Part shown: positions 16,912 through 24,993 of the stretch, piece after piece
Layout of the letters: every line of letters begins with the position of its first letter
Numbering within the stretch: the stretch's first letter is position 1
Origin: Mycobacteroides abscessus ATCC 19977
GTDB taxonomy: Bacteria; Actinomycetota; Actinomycetes; Mycobacteriales; Mycobacteriaceae
NCBI RefSeq assembly: GCF_000069185.1
Contig: NC_010397.1
Span: 744,001 to 808,000 of the forward strand
Length of the DNA stretch: 64,000 nucleotides
Reading direction: 5' to 3'
Program-made: the position numbers and the translations under genes
The notes under the pieces: model-generated
Told to the model about the DNA's origin: nothing
The model's database searches: none
Seen by the model: the letters and a program-made list of their open reading frames with translations, nothing else

Positions 16912-17805
16912 TTAGGCGTCGAGCTGGCGTAGTGCCGCCAAGACCGCGCGGGTGCGTTCGTTGCGCCGAGCGAGCAGCCGTTCGTAGTTCTCTGGTCCCG
17001 TACCGTAGGCGGTGTCTATATCTTCGATCAGTTTCTCGATCACCCGCGGATCTGACGACGGGGTTCCCATTGTGATCTTTCCTACTTCGGCGCCGAGTCC
17101 CTCGTAGAGGTGCCGCGCACCCTCGGGACCGCCGCCCAGCGTGTTCCCTTCGAATAATCCCGTTGCAGCCCACCGCAACCCAAGCGAATTCTGCAATGCG
17201 GTGTCGAGGTCGGTAACGCTGACCACCCCTTCTTCGACGAGGTACTGCGCTTCGCGGGTCAGCGCTACCTGGAGCCGGTTGGCTACGAAACCGGGGATCT
17301 CCTTGCGGATTACGATCGGCGCACGGCCGAGTTTCCGATATAGGTCGACAGCGGCATTCAGGGTGGAATCACTCGTCTGGGTTCCAGGTACCACCTCGAC
17401 GAGTGGCATCAGCTCGGGTGGATTGAATGGGTGCCCCACAATCACCCGGTCACCAGCGCCGAGGCCGTCGGCGATGAGGGTCGCCCCAATCGAAGAACTG
17501 GACGTGGCCAACACGGCGTGCTCGGGCGCTGATTCGAGAAACTGGCCGAACAGCTCGCGTTTGACGGCCAGGCGTTCAGGGCCGTTCTCCTGGACCAGAT
17601 CGGCTTCCGCGACCACATCGGCGAGCGTGTGACTCGTGAACACATCGGAGTCGTCCGCGCCGAAGGCCGCTCGCACGACCGCGTCGAGATCGTCGCGGGG
17701 GTCGGTTATCCCGACGCGCCACCCGTGGCTGCGGGCCAGTCGTGCCCACGAGAGCCCGATAACCCCGGCGCCCACCACGGCCATAGTCTTCTGCTGATCA
17801 CTCAT
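16912..17805 (-). CDS. 3-hydroxyacyl-CoA / carnitine-type dehydrogenase
   Basis: 297 residues. NAD motif VVGAGVIGLSWA at residue 10, classic catalytic HPFNPPELMPLVEVVPG near residue 135 and PGFVANRLQ in the C-terminal domain. The VEVVPG sequence and the length resemble the L-carnitine dehydrogenase/L-gulonate 3-dehydrogenase branch more than beta-oxidation enzymes. It is the first gene of a three-gene minus-strand cluster (29 nt to the propeller gene) divergent from a PucR regulator, so it probably belongs to a substrate-inducible catabolic operon. Confidence 0.82.
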   Translation of the reverse strand: MSDQQKTMAVVGAGVIGLSWARLARSHGWRVGITDPRDDLDAVVRAAFGADDSDVFTSHTLADVVAEADLVQENGPERLAVKRELFGQFLESAPEHAVLATSSSSIGATLIADGLGAGDRVIVGHPFNPPELMPLVEVVPGTQTSDSTLNAAVDLYRKLGRAPIVIRKEIPGFVANRLQVALTREAQYLVEEGVVSVTDLDTALQNSLGLRWAATGLFEGNTLGGGPEGARHLYEGLGAEVGKITMGTPSSDPRVIEKLIEDIDTAYGTGPENYERLLARRNERTRAVLAALRQLDA

Positions 17806-17964
17806 CGTCCTGCTCCTCCTGTGCGTACCAGCAATGTCTGTCTGGATGTCTCGCCGTCCGGCTGCCCGCCCTGCGTTTCGGGATGAATACTGGCTATAGG
17901 AACAACATATCGATCTCTTCCTCGCACGTCGATGGCATCCGAGCCAACAAGTTGGCGGATGAGA

Positions 17965-17980
17965 TTGTTCATTTGAACAA
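17965..17980. promoter_or_regulatory. Palindrome in the pucR/dehydrogenase divergent promoter
   Basis: TTGTTCA-TT-TGAACAA is a perfect 7-bp inverted repeat 34 bp upstream of the PucR-type start and in the 209-bp region shared with the divergent dehydrogenase cluster. It is the probable operator of the adjacent regulator. Confidence 0.6.
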
Positions 17981-18014
17981 TTCGCCGCGGAGATAAAGCG
18001 CTATCCTTGGGACC

Positions 18015-19208
18015 GTGAGTGAATCACCCTCAGGTAGTGCAGGAGCAAACTTGAAAACGGTGGGCGAGCAGCTACTGGCCCGGGTGGACGAACTTTGTGC
18101 CGAACAGTGTCGGATCATTCGTGAGCGGGTGGCCGCGTACCGCGACCCGGTGTTGGTCACCGATGAGGATTTGTTTGCGGCCGGCCGTGACCAGATGGTG
18201 TACGTCTTGGCGGCGATGGGCTCGGGGGCACCTGACACGAGCGCGGCGGCCCGGGTGGGCAGGCTGCGCGCTGAACAAGGTGTGCCCCTGGCCGACGTGA
18301 TGTCGGCCTACCGGGCCGGGGGCCAGTTCCTGTGGGACGCACTTTCACAGGCTATTGATGCGGCGGGCTTGTCTCGGCAGGAGCTGCGAGCCGCGGCGTC
18401 GCAGGCGTGGCAGAACCACGACAGGTACACGGACGCGATGGCTGAGGGATATCGCGATGTCGTTGTCGAGCAGCTCATCCAGCGGGACCAGGAACGTGCC
18501 GCCCTGGTGAGTGGCCTCATTGACGGGCGCTTCCCGGCGGGGATAACCGCCTGGAACGCGGCGCATCAGCTGGGATTACCGGAATCCGGGGCCTTCGTCG
18601 TGGTCGCTATCGAATCGGGTCCGCTCGACTACCGGACATTGCGGAGCGCGGAGAAGGCCTTGCGTGACCAGGGGTTCGCTTCGGCATGGCGGGTCGACCC
18701 CGACATGCAGGTGGGTATCGTCGCGCTCCCCACGCCTTCGCGGCTCGAGGAGCTCGGTGAGACCTTGCGTAATCTTGGTGTACGACGTATCGGCGTCAGT
18801 CCGGTATACGACGGTTATCCGCCGCCGGGCCCGCCTCTGAACTACGCGAAGGCGGCGTTGCTTGCGGCCACCGAGGATGACCCGGTGGTGGCGTTTGACG
18901 CGAATCCCTATGCCGTTGCCGCCATTACCGATCCACAGACCATGGCACGGTACCGCGATCTGGTGCTGGGCAGTCTTACCGAGATCGGAGTAGTGGACCG
19001 CCAGTTGCTCGTGGACACCTTCCGGCAGTGGGTGGACTGCGACGGCTCCATCCCCGCCACAGCGAGGGTGTTGTTCTGTCATCCGAATACCGTGAGGTAC
19101 CGGCTGCGCAGGCTAAAACAATTGACCGGGCGTGATGTCGCCCGGCCGCGCGACATCGCTGAACTCCATCTCGCCGTCGAGGCCGATCGTCGGCTGAGCT
19201 GGGCTTAG
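18015..19208 (+). CDS. PucR/CdaR family transcriptional regulator
   Basis: 397 residues. An N-terminal helical sensory domain (about 1-160) and a GGDEF-like middle segment lead to the PucR C-terminal HTH, LLVDTFRQWVDCDGSIPATARVLFCHPNTVRYRLRRL, at about 335-372 (HTH_30 type). These proteins usually activate divergent catabolic genes in response to a metabolite. Here the target should be the hydroxyacyl-dehydrogenase/propeller cluster on the other strand. GTG start. Confidence 0.85.
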   Translation: MSESPSGSAGANLKTVGEQLLARVDELCAEQCRIIRERVAAYRDPVLVTDEDLFAAGRDQMVYVLAAMGSGAPDTSAAARVGRLRAEQGVPLADVMSAYRAGGQFLWDALSQAIDAAGLSRQELRAAASQAWQNHDRYTDAMAEGYRDVVVEQLIQRDQERAALVSGLIDGRFPAGITAWNAAHQLGLPESGAFVVVAIESGPLDYRTLRSAEKALRDQGFASAWRVDPDMQVGIVALPTPSRLEELGETLRNLGVRRIGVSPVYDGYPPPGPPLNYAKAALLAATEDDPVVAFDANPYAVAAITDPQTMARYRDLVLGSLTEIGVVDRQLLVDTFRQWVDCDGSIPATARVLFCHPNTVRYRLRRLKQLTGRDVARPRDIAELHLAVEADRRLSWA

Positions 19209-20062
19209 CCGCGTACGGGCAGCGGCTCGACGCCCACCAGCGCACAGCTCTTAGCGTAGAGGTTATCTTGTGCCGCTAGGTTTTTCGTGTAGCGGCGTAC
19301 CGGGCTTGGCGTTTGTGCGGCGAGGTAGTCGCCATTGCGCCCACGGTGCTCTTCCGATACCGCCATATCGGCGATCAGCTGGCTTGGCCGCTCCGGCGTG
19401 ATCAGGGCCAGCATCACCAGCGAGCGGACGGGCTGTGGTATCTCACGCCAGATTTCCGATCTGACGTTGCCCGGGTGCAGTGCGTTCGAGGTCACCCCAT
19501 CGGGAAGGCGGCGGGCCAGCGCATTGCTGAACATGAGATTGCCCATCTTCGACTGCGCGTACGCCGAGAAGGTGAAGTAAAAACGTCTACCGTGCCAAGT
19601 CTTTTCGTTGATCCTTCCTACGCTGTGGGCGACGGAGGCCAGATGGATCACGCGGGCGTCTCCGCTTCGGGAGGCTTGCAGCTGCGGAAGCAGCAGATGC
19701 GTCAGCAGAAAGGGGCCCAGATAGTTCGCACCCCATTGCAGTTCGAAGCCCTCGTCGGTTTTGGACTGGCGCATGGGGGAAGCGCCCGCGTTGTTGACCA
19801 GTACGTCGATCTGCGGATGCTGTGCGGCCAGCTCGCCGGCGAAGCGATAAATGCGTTCGAAGGACGACAGGTCCAGCGACATGATGTCGATCTGAGCCCC
19901 CGGTGTCGCGGCCAGGATCTGATCCCGCGCCTGCTGAGCCTTCTGCTGATTGCGGCATGCCATGACGATGGAGTGCCCGCCGGCGGCGAGTCGATGCGCC
20001 GAGGCCAGACCGATCCCGGCGTTCGCGCCGGTGATGACCACCGTTTTCGGAGTGCCGGGCAT
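19205..20062 (-). CDS. Short-chain dehydrogenase/reductase
   Basis: 285 residues of the retinol-dehydrogenase-like SDR group. Cofactor motif TGANAGIG near residue 14, NNAG at about 90, and a YxxxK active site in SAYAQSKMGNLMFS. The Ser is less clear (HLASVAHS). It reduces or oxidises an unknown alcohol/ketone with NAD(P)H. ATG 20062 is preferred to longer starts because GAGGAG lies 8 nt upstream. It overlaps the PucR gene tail by 4 nt (convergent). Confidence 0.85.
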   Translation of the reverse strand: MPGTPKTVVITGANAGIGLASAHRLAAGGHSIVMACRNQQKAQQARDQILAATPGAQIDIMSLDLSSFERIYRFAGELAAQHPQIDVLVNNAGASPMRQSKTDEGFELQWGANYLGPFLLTHLLLPQLQASRSGDARVIHLASVAHSVGRINEKTWHGRRFYFTFSAYAQSKMGNLMFSNALARRLPDGVTSNALHPGNVRSEIWREIPQPVRSLVMLALITPERPSQLIADMAVSEEHRGRNGDYLAAQTPSPVRRYTKNLAAQDNLYAKSCALVGVEPLPVRG

Positions 20063-20103
20063 ACTGAATCTCCTCATCGAGACGTCCAGAACACCGAGAA
20101 GTC

Positions 20104-20601
20104 TCACACGGCACTTGCGGGGTGTCGAGCCCAGGCCTGCCACACAAGGCGCAGGGCTCGCATCGCGAAGAGCAACGCAACTGCCGTGAGCGCCACGCGA
20201 ACCAGGTTCAGCACATTCCATTGCAGTGCGAGCCGGTGCAGCTCCTGAGGTGTTTCGCCCAGTGAGCCGAAGTAGAGCGTCATGTTGAGCTTGGCGATGA
20301 CGTAGACGGACAGGACGATTGCCATGATCTCAGCGACGCAGGCCAGAAGCAGTGAAAGCTTCTCAGGGGCCTTGCGCGGTGTGCGTACGAACCACACGAT
20401 CAGCGTGACCGCGGCGATCAAGGTCAGCGGTACGTAGTAGTACATCGGGTTGGTCACCTCGGTGAACTGCTGAAAGGCCCTCAGTTGCTCCTTGCTGTCG
20501 CCGGCGATGTTGGGGCCGATCACGATGGCCTCGTACAGGTTTCCGAAGAACCACATCGCTATCCCGAACACGGTGAAATACATCAGTATTCGACGGCCCA
20601 T
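20104..20601 (-). CDS. Four-helix integral membrane protein, DUF1772-like
   Basis: 165 residues with four hydrophobic helices (about 5-25, 60-80, 92-112, 137-157). An early helix carries GNLYEAIVIGP and a loop carries NPMYYYVP. The pattern resembles DUF1772-type four-helix proteins, but I cannot assign a function. ATG 20601 is preceded by GGGAG. The gene follows the SDR on the same strand and is divergent from another small membrane protein. Confidence 0.65.
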   Translation of the reverse strand: MGRRILMYFTVFGIAMWFFGNLYEAIVIGPNIAGDSKEQLRAFQQFTEVTNPMYYYVPLTLIAAVTLIVWFVRTPRKAPEKLSLLLACVAEIMAIVLSVYVIAKLNMTLYFGSLGETPQELHRLALQWNVLNLVRVALTAVALLFAMRALRLVWQAWARHPASAV

Positions 20602-20704
20602 CGGCTCATACTCCCAAGAACGCGGTCCGATACGGCCAAAAGTCGTCGAAATATGGCCAGCAGCGGGCTTTCGGTTCCGGTGGTGGGGCAGATAGCGTCT
20701 GCGC

Positions 20705-21163
20705 GTGACCAAGCTATTGCTCTCGATCCATGTCCTGGCCGTGATCCTGGCGGTTGGGCCGATCGCCGTGGCGGCCAGCATGTTTCCGGCGTTCGCACGC
20801 CGGGCCGCGGCCGAGGGCGGCGCGGAGCTGGGCAGCCTGCGCACGTTGCACCGGGTATGCCGCGTGTACGCGGTGGTGGGCATCGCGATTCCGATGTTCG
20901 GTCTGCCGCTGGCCGATCTGATGGGCGTGTTGGCCAGCCCGTGGCTGATCGCGTCGTTGGTGCTCACAGGTGCGGCGGCGGCCGTGCTGGTGTTCGTGGT
21001 GCTGCCCCGACAGCAGCGTGTGCTGGCCGAGCTGGGCGGTGGGCACCCGCTCGATGCGCGGGTGTTCGGGAGATTGGCCATGTTCACCGGGATTTTCAAC
21101 CTGCTGTGGGCGGTGGTGACGGTGCTGATGATTGTGCGCCCCGGGTCCAGCACGGGCGTGTAA
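20705..21163 (+). CDS. DUF2269-type integral membrane protein
   Basis: 152 residues, four transmembrane helices. Conserved opening LLSIHVLAVILAVGPIAVAA and a short basic loop LPRQQRVLAEL. This resembles the DUF2269 family, whose function is not known; some members have been linked to heme-related or electron-transfer loci. GTG start at 20705. Divergent from the DUF1772-like gene. Confidence 0.65.
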   Translation: MTKLLLSIHVLAVILAVGPIAVAASMFPAFARRAAAEGGAELGSLRTLHRVCRVYAVVGIAIPMFGLPLADLMGVLASPWLIASLVLTGAAAAVLVFVVLPRQQRVLAELGGGHPLDARVFGRLAMFTGIFNLLWAVVTVLMIVRPGSSTGV

Positions 21164-21217
21164 ACGACGGCAGAAATCCGCTAGCGCCCTCCGCCGGTAG
21201 TCCTGTGCAATTGTCGG

Positions 21218-22120
21218 GTGGATACCGCGACCGCCGCTCCGGCCCGTAGCCGTTGGCTGCCTCTTCAGTTCGCGGCTCTTGCCCTGGTGTGGGGCGCGAG
21301 CTTCTTGTTCATCAAAGTCGGGTTGCAGGGGCTGTCGGCGTTGCAGGTGGCGGCGGCGCGCCTGGATTTCGGCGCCCTTACCCTCGTGTCCCTGCTTGTA
21401 CTGCTGCGGGTTCCGCTGCCGCGCGAGATCAAGGTGTGGGGACATATCGCTGTCGTCTCGCTGACGCTGTGCGTGATGCCCTTCGTGCTCTATCCGTGGG
21501 CCGAGCAGACCATCGACTCCGGGCTGGCAAGCATTTACAACGCCGCAACGCCGTTGATGACCACCTTGGTGACGCTTTTGGCGCTGCGCGCCGAGCGGCC
21601 CGATCGGACGCAGCTGCTCGGATTGGCCCTGGGGTTCCTGGGTGTGTGCGTGGTGCTGGCCCCGTGGCAGCTGATCGGTCACGGGGGGCCCGTGCTCGCG
21701 CAATTCGCCTGCTTGGCAGCAACTCTGAGCTACGGGATCGGCTTCGTCTACATGCGCAAGTACGTCACGCCGCTCAGGTTGCCCGCGTTGACGGTGGCCG
21801 CGATTCAGGTTGGCCTGGGCGCGGTGCTGATGACGGCCGTCGTAGCGCTCGTCGACCCGCATCGGATCGTCGCGACGTCGGCGGTGGTGCTCAGCATGTT
21901 GGCGCTCGGGATGCTGGGAACGGGTTTGGCCTATGTCTGGAACACCCACATCATCAATGGCTGGGGTGCCACCGCGGCGTCGTCGGTCACGTATCTGACC
22001 CCGGTAATCGGTGTGTTGTTGGGGGCGTTGCTGTTGGGTGAGCACATCGGCTGGCACGAGCCGCTCGGCGGGGCGATCGTGATCGCAGGAATTGTGGTGA
22101 GCCGCAGGGGTAGTCGGTGA
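21218..22120 (+). CDS. EamA/DMT superfamily transporter
   Basis: 300 residues with ten hydrophobic helices arranged as two EamA repeats. The first begins ALVWGASFLFIKVGL, the second GIGFVYMRKYV and ends with YLTPVIGVLLGALLLGEH, the characteristic last-helix motif. The family exports amino acids, nucleotides or drugs; the substrate is unknown. GTG start at 21218. Confidence 0.85.
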   Translation: MDTATAAPARSRWLPLQFAALALVWGASFLFIKVGLQGLSALQVAAARLDFGALTLVSLLVLLRVPLPREIKVWGHIAVVSLTLCVMPFVLYPWAEQTIDSGLASIYNAATPLMTTLVTLLALRAERPDRTQLLGLALGFLGVCVVLAPWQLIGHGGPVLAQFACLAATLSYGIGFVYMRKYVTPLRLPALTVAAIQVGLGAVLMTAVVALVDPHRIVATSAVVLSMLALGMLGTGLAYVWNTHIINGWGATAASSVTYLTPVIGVLLGALLLGEHIGWHEPLGGAIVIAGIVVSRRGSR

Positions 22121-22126
22121 CCTTTG

Positions 22127-23047
22127 TCATCCGGACCGGTGGTGTGTACGCCAACGCAGTGGTGGTTCACCGAATCGGCGCTGAAACGCGCGGCTGAACG
22201 CGGCATCGGATGTGTATCCGACGGCTCGCCCGATCTGGCGCACCGGGTCGGTGGTGGAGCGCAGCAGATGCGCGGCACGGTCGAGGCGCCGCTCGCCGAT
22301 ATAGGCGGCAGGCGGCTGGCCCAATAGCTCGGTGAATCTCTGCGTGAAGGCCGAGCGCGATTGCCGGGCATGCTGGGCGAGCTCCGCGATCGACCAGGGG
22401 TGCTCCAGGTTGTTATGTATCGCGGTGAGCACGGGCGCCAGACGCGGATCCATTGCGGCCGTAAGCCACCCGGGCTCGGCGTGACTGGAACTTGACCATT
22501 CGCGCACGGCGTGGATAAACAGCAAGTCCAGGATCCGCGAAATCATCACCCACGAGCCCGGACTGGGCGTCAGGATCTCGGCCAGGATGAGCTGAAGTGA
22601 GAGCGGCAACCACTCGTGTCCGGGCCGAGCGGCTTGAATGATGATGGCGGGAGGCAACACCGAGAGCAGCGGGTCGGCGGCCTTACGCTCCGCCGTGAAC
22701 CTCCCGCTGACCCAGTGCAGGGTGCCCGCGGGCTCGCCGTGTGGCTGGGCTCCGGAGAGCCGATGCGCGGTGCCGCGCGCCATGAGCACCATGTCTCCGG
22801 CAGCAAGCACGCACACCGGATTCCCGTCGACATACACACGAAGCCCGGCCGTCTCGGCGATATGCAGCACACGCTCGTTCGCGGGTACGGAGACGTCAAA
22901 CGGGAGCTCGGCCGAGCAACGCAGTGCGGATTCACCGCGCAGCCCAATGGCAGACAGGATCCCGGAGAAGGCGTCGATACTCGGCGACCCTGTGGGCCAG
23001 CTGAGAGATTTTGGCTGATCGGCAAAATAATCTGGATTATGGATCAT
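22127..23047 (-). CDS. AraC family regulator with cupin sensor domain
   Basis: 306 residues. The N-terminal cupin_6 domain (about 20-190) contains VDGNPVCVLAAGDMVLMARGTAH. The C-terminal double HTH (about 205-305) includes WSIAELAQHARQSRSAFTQR and IGRAVGYTSDAAFSRAFQRRFG. Divergent from the alpha/beta hydrolase gene (109-bp gap), which it probably activates. Confidence 0.88.
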   Translation of the reverse strand: MIHNPDYFADQPKSLSWPTGSPSIDAFSGILSAIGLRGESALRCSAELPFDVSVPANERVLHIAETAGLRVYVDGNPVCVLAAGDMVLMARGTAHRLSGAQPHGEPAGTLHWVSGRFTAERKAADPLLSVLPPAIIIQAARPGHEWLPLSLQLILAEILTPSPGSWVMISRILDLLFIHAVREWSSSSHAEPGWLTAAMDPRLAPVLTAIHNNLEHPWSIAELAQHARQSRSAFTQRFTELLGQPPAAYIGERRLDRAAHLLRSTTDPVRQIGRAVGYTSDAAFSRAFQRRFGEPPLRWRTHHRSG

Positions 23048-23156
23048 TTAACTTGCCTCATCATCCAAATATGTTGGTGTGATCCCTGGAAGTCAAGAGT
23101 GCCGCAGTCCCTGGGCGCAACGGGATGATTCATCCGACATCTACTGAGAGGAAGAC

Positions 23157-23849
23157 ATGTCCAGCAAACCGACTATCGTTCTGGTCCACGGATTCTGGGG
23201 TGGTGCCGCGCATTGGGGGAACGTGATCGTTGAGCTGCACGGGCGCGGCTTTGAGGATCTTCACGCGGTGGAGAACCCATTGACGTCGTTGGCAGATGAC
23301 GCGGCGCGTACGCGGCAGATGGTCCAGCAGATCGACGGGCCGGTGCTTCTTGTCGGGCACTCCTATGGCGGTGCGGTGATCACCGAGGCCGGCGATCTGC
23401 CGAACGTGGCGGGGTTGGTTTATGTGGCGGCGTTCGCTCCCGACGCGGGGGAGAGCCCCGGTCAGCTGACCGAGCAACTGCCGCCGGCCGCCGCGGCCAA
23501 TCTGGTTCCCGACAGCGACGGTTACCTGTGGATCAAGCAGGACAAGTTCCGCGAGAGCTTCGCTCAGGACCTTCCCGAGGATGCGGCGCTGGTGATGGCG
23601 GTCACGCAAAAGGCGCCGCTGGCATCGACATTCGGCGATGCCATCACCGCGCCGGCGTGGCGCAACAAGCCGTCCTGGTATCAGGTATCGACGCAGGACC
23701 GAATGATCAACCCGGAGAACGAGCGTCGGATGGCACAGCGGATCAAACCCCGCAAGACCATTGAACTGGATGCCAGTCACGCCTCGTTGGCGTCTCAGCC
23801 GGTTGCCATCGCCGATCTCATTGCCGAGGCCGCTGGGGACATCGCGTAG
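23157..23849 (+). CDS. Alpha/beta hydrolase (esterase-like)
   Basis: 230 residues. Oxyanion-hole sequence LVHGFWGGAAHW near residue 8, nucleophile elbow GHSYGGAV (Ser about 65) and a C-terminal catalytic His in DASHASLAS. It belongs to the small EstC/hydroxynitrile-lyase-like branch common in actinobacteria. Substrate unknown. Good ribosome site GAGAGGAAG before ATG 23157. Regulated presumably by the divergent AraC protein. Confidence 0.87.
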   Translation: MSSKPTIVLVHGFWGGAAHWGNVIVELHGRGFEDLHAVENPLTSLADDAARTRQMVQQIDGPVLLVGHSYGGAVITEAGDLPNVAGLVYVAAFAPDAGESPGQLTEQLPPAAAANLVPDSDGYLWIKQDKFRESFAQDLPEDAALVMAVTQKAPLASTFGDAITAPAWRNKPSWYQVSTQDRMINPENERRMAQRIKPRKTIELDASHASLASQPVAIADLIAEAAGDIA

Positions 23850-23858
23850 CAACGAGGC

Positions 23859-23893
23859 CCGGGGGCGTCGGTTGCGGCCGCCGGTGCCCCCGG
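23859..23893. terminator. Bidirectional hairpin between convergent genes
   Basis: CCGGGGGC (23859-23866) pairs with GCCCCCGG (23886-23893), filling the 57-bp gap between the convergent hydrolase and XRE genes. There is no U-run on either strand. Confidence 0.5.
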
Positions 23894-23906
23894 TGGCGGT
23901 GCGCTG

Positions 23907-24464
23907 TCACTGAGCGACGGGTGTCGTGATGCCGGGCGGGTAATGCATCGTCAGGACCGCTTCGGCGGGGCCGTTCACGGCACGGTAGACGTGAGGGACA
24001 TTCCCTGGGAAGCACATGGTTTCACCGGCGGCCGCGATCTGTGGGTCGCCCAGCGGCCCCGCCTCGAGCGTTCCCGCAACCACGGTGATCGTTTCACGTA
24101 CCCCGGTAGCGTGCGCCGGAGAGTGTTGAGTGGTGGTCTCGACGGTGATCCGGTAGACCTCGACGTAGCCGTCGTCGGTCTGCCACCCGCTCAGTGACAC
24201 GGCGTGTACGGCCTGACCGTGCACCGACGGTCCGTCGGCGGGAGGCGAGACGCCGACGGCTGCGCTCAACGGAGCGCCGAGTGCTTTGGTCAACGCGAAC
24301 AGGGTGTCCAGGCGGGCCGTGCGACGTCCGTTCTCCAACTCCGAGATGCTGCCCTTGCCGACGCCGCTTCGCGTCGCCAATTCTGCGAGGGACAGTCCTG
24401 CCTCTGTGCGGAGTCGGCGTAGCCGGGCGCCGACCTCTGCAGGGGCCGATTGGTCGTTGTCCAC
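23907..24464 (-). CDS. XRE-family regulator with C-terminal cupin
   Basis: 185 residues. The HTH_3 domain at about 10-65 contains AGLSLAELATRSGVGKGSISELENGRR. A cupin domain at about 105-175 has the His/Glu positions in ETITVVAGTLEAGP and MCFPGNVPHVY. Proteins of this design repress a neighbouring metabolic or detoxification gene in response to a small ligand. It faces the YbaK gene across a 49-bp divergent region containing a palindrome. Confidence 0.87.
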   Translation of the reverse strand: MDNDQSAPAEVGARLRRLRTEAGLSLAELATRSGVGKGSISELENGRRTARLDTLFALTKALGAPLSAAVGVSPPADGPSVHGQAVHAVSLSGWQTDDGYVEVYRITVETTTQHSPAHATGVRETITVVAGTLEAGPLGDPQIAAAGETMCFPGNVPHVYRAVNGPAEAVLTMHYPPGITTPVAQ

Positions 24465-24478
24465 GGGACCACTCTAGA

Positions 24479-24494
24479 GTTCTGTTTACAGAAC
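24479..24494. promoter_or_regulatory. Palindromic operator of the XRE-cupin/YbaK divergon
   Basis: GTTCTGT-TT-ACAGAAC is a perfect 7-bp inverted repeat in the 49-bp gap between the two divergent starts. It is flanked by CTCTAGA and CCTAGAG, which extend the dyad imperfectly. Its position makes it the probable binding site of the XRE protein. Confidence 0.65.
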
Positions 24495-24513
24495 CCTAGA
24501 GGAAGGCTCCCTG

Positions 24514-24990
24514 ATGACCGAAGTATTGCCCGAAACCAGCCGACAATTGCAGGCCACCCTTGCCGGTTTGGGATGTCGGGGACGCATCCGTCAGCTGCCC
24601 GATTCCACGCATTCGGCGAACGATGCGTCGGCGGCAATCGGTTGTGCGATCGATGCCATCGCCAGCAGTCTGCTGTTTATGGCGGACGATTCACCGCTGC
24701 TGGTGATGGCCAGCGGCGCACATCGCGTTGACACTGACCGCGTTGCCCAGCTGGTCGGTGCGCTCAAGGTGCGGTTGGCGCCCGCCAAGGCCGTCGCGAA
24801 GATTACCGGCCAGGTAGTGGGAGGTGTTGCACCGGTTGGTCATCCGAACCCGATCCGGACCTTGGTGGACAGCACGCTGGAAAAGTGGGATGAGATCTGG
24901 GCGGCCGGTGGCACGCCGCGCACTGTCTTTCCGCTCACCTTCGCCGAGCTTGTCCGGATCACCGGCGGACAGGTGTGCGAGGTCGCTTAG
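24514..24990 (+). CDS. YbaK/ProX-type aminoacyl-tRNA deacylase
   Basis: 158 residues of the YbaK/EbsC fold, the trans-editing domain that hydrolyses mischarged aminoacyl-tRNA (Cys-tRNA-Pro or Ala-tRNA-Pro). Conserved elements are the Lys-containing LAPAKAVAKITGQVVGGVAPVGHP, placing the catalytic Lys near residue 90, and RTVFPLTFAEL near the end. Length matches the free-standing family. ATG 24514 with AGAGGAAGG upstream. Divergent from an XRE-cupin regulator. Confidence 0.85.
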   Translation: MTEVLPETSRQLQATLAGLGCRGRIRQLPDSTHSANDASAAIGCAIDAIASSLLFMADDSPLLVMASGAHRVDTDRVAQLVGALKVRLAPAKAVAKITGQVVGGVAPVGHPNPIRTLVDSTLEKWDEIWAAGGTPRTVFPLTFAELVRITGGQVCEVA

Positions 24991-24993
24991 CGA

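Noticed and set aside
20104..21153. A 349-residue membrane protein
   Set aside because: The upstream part is antisense to the DUF2269-type gene and reads as noise; the helices begin at 20601.
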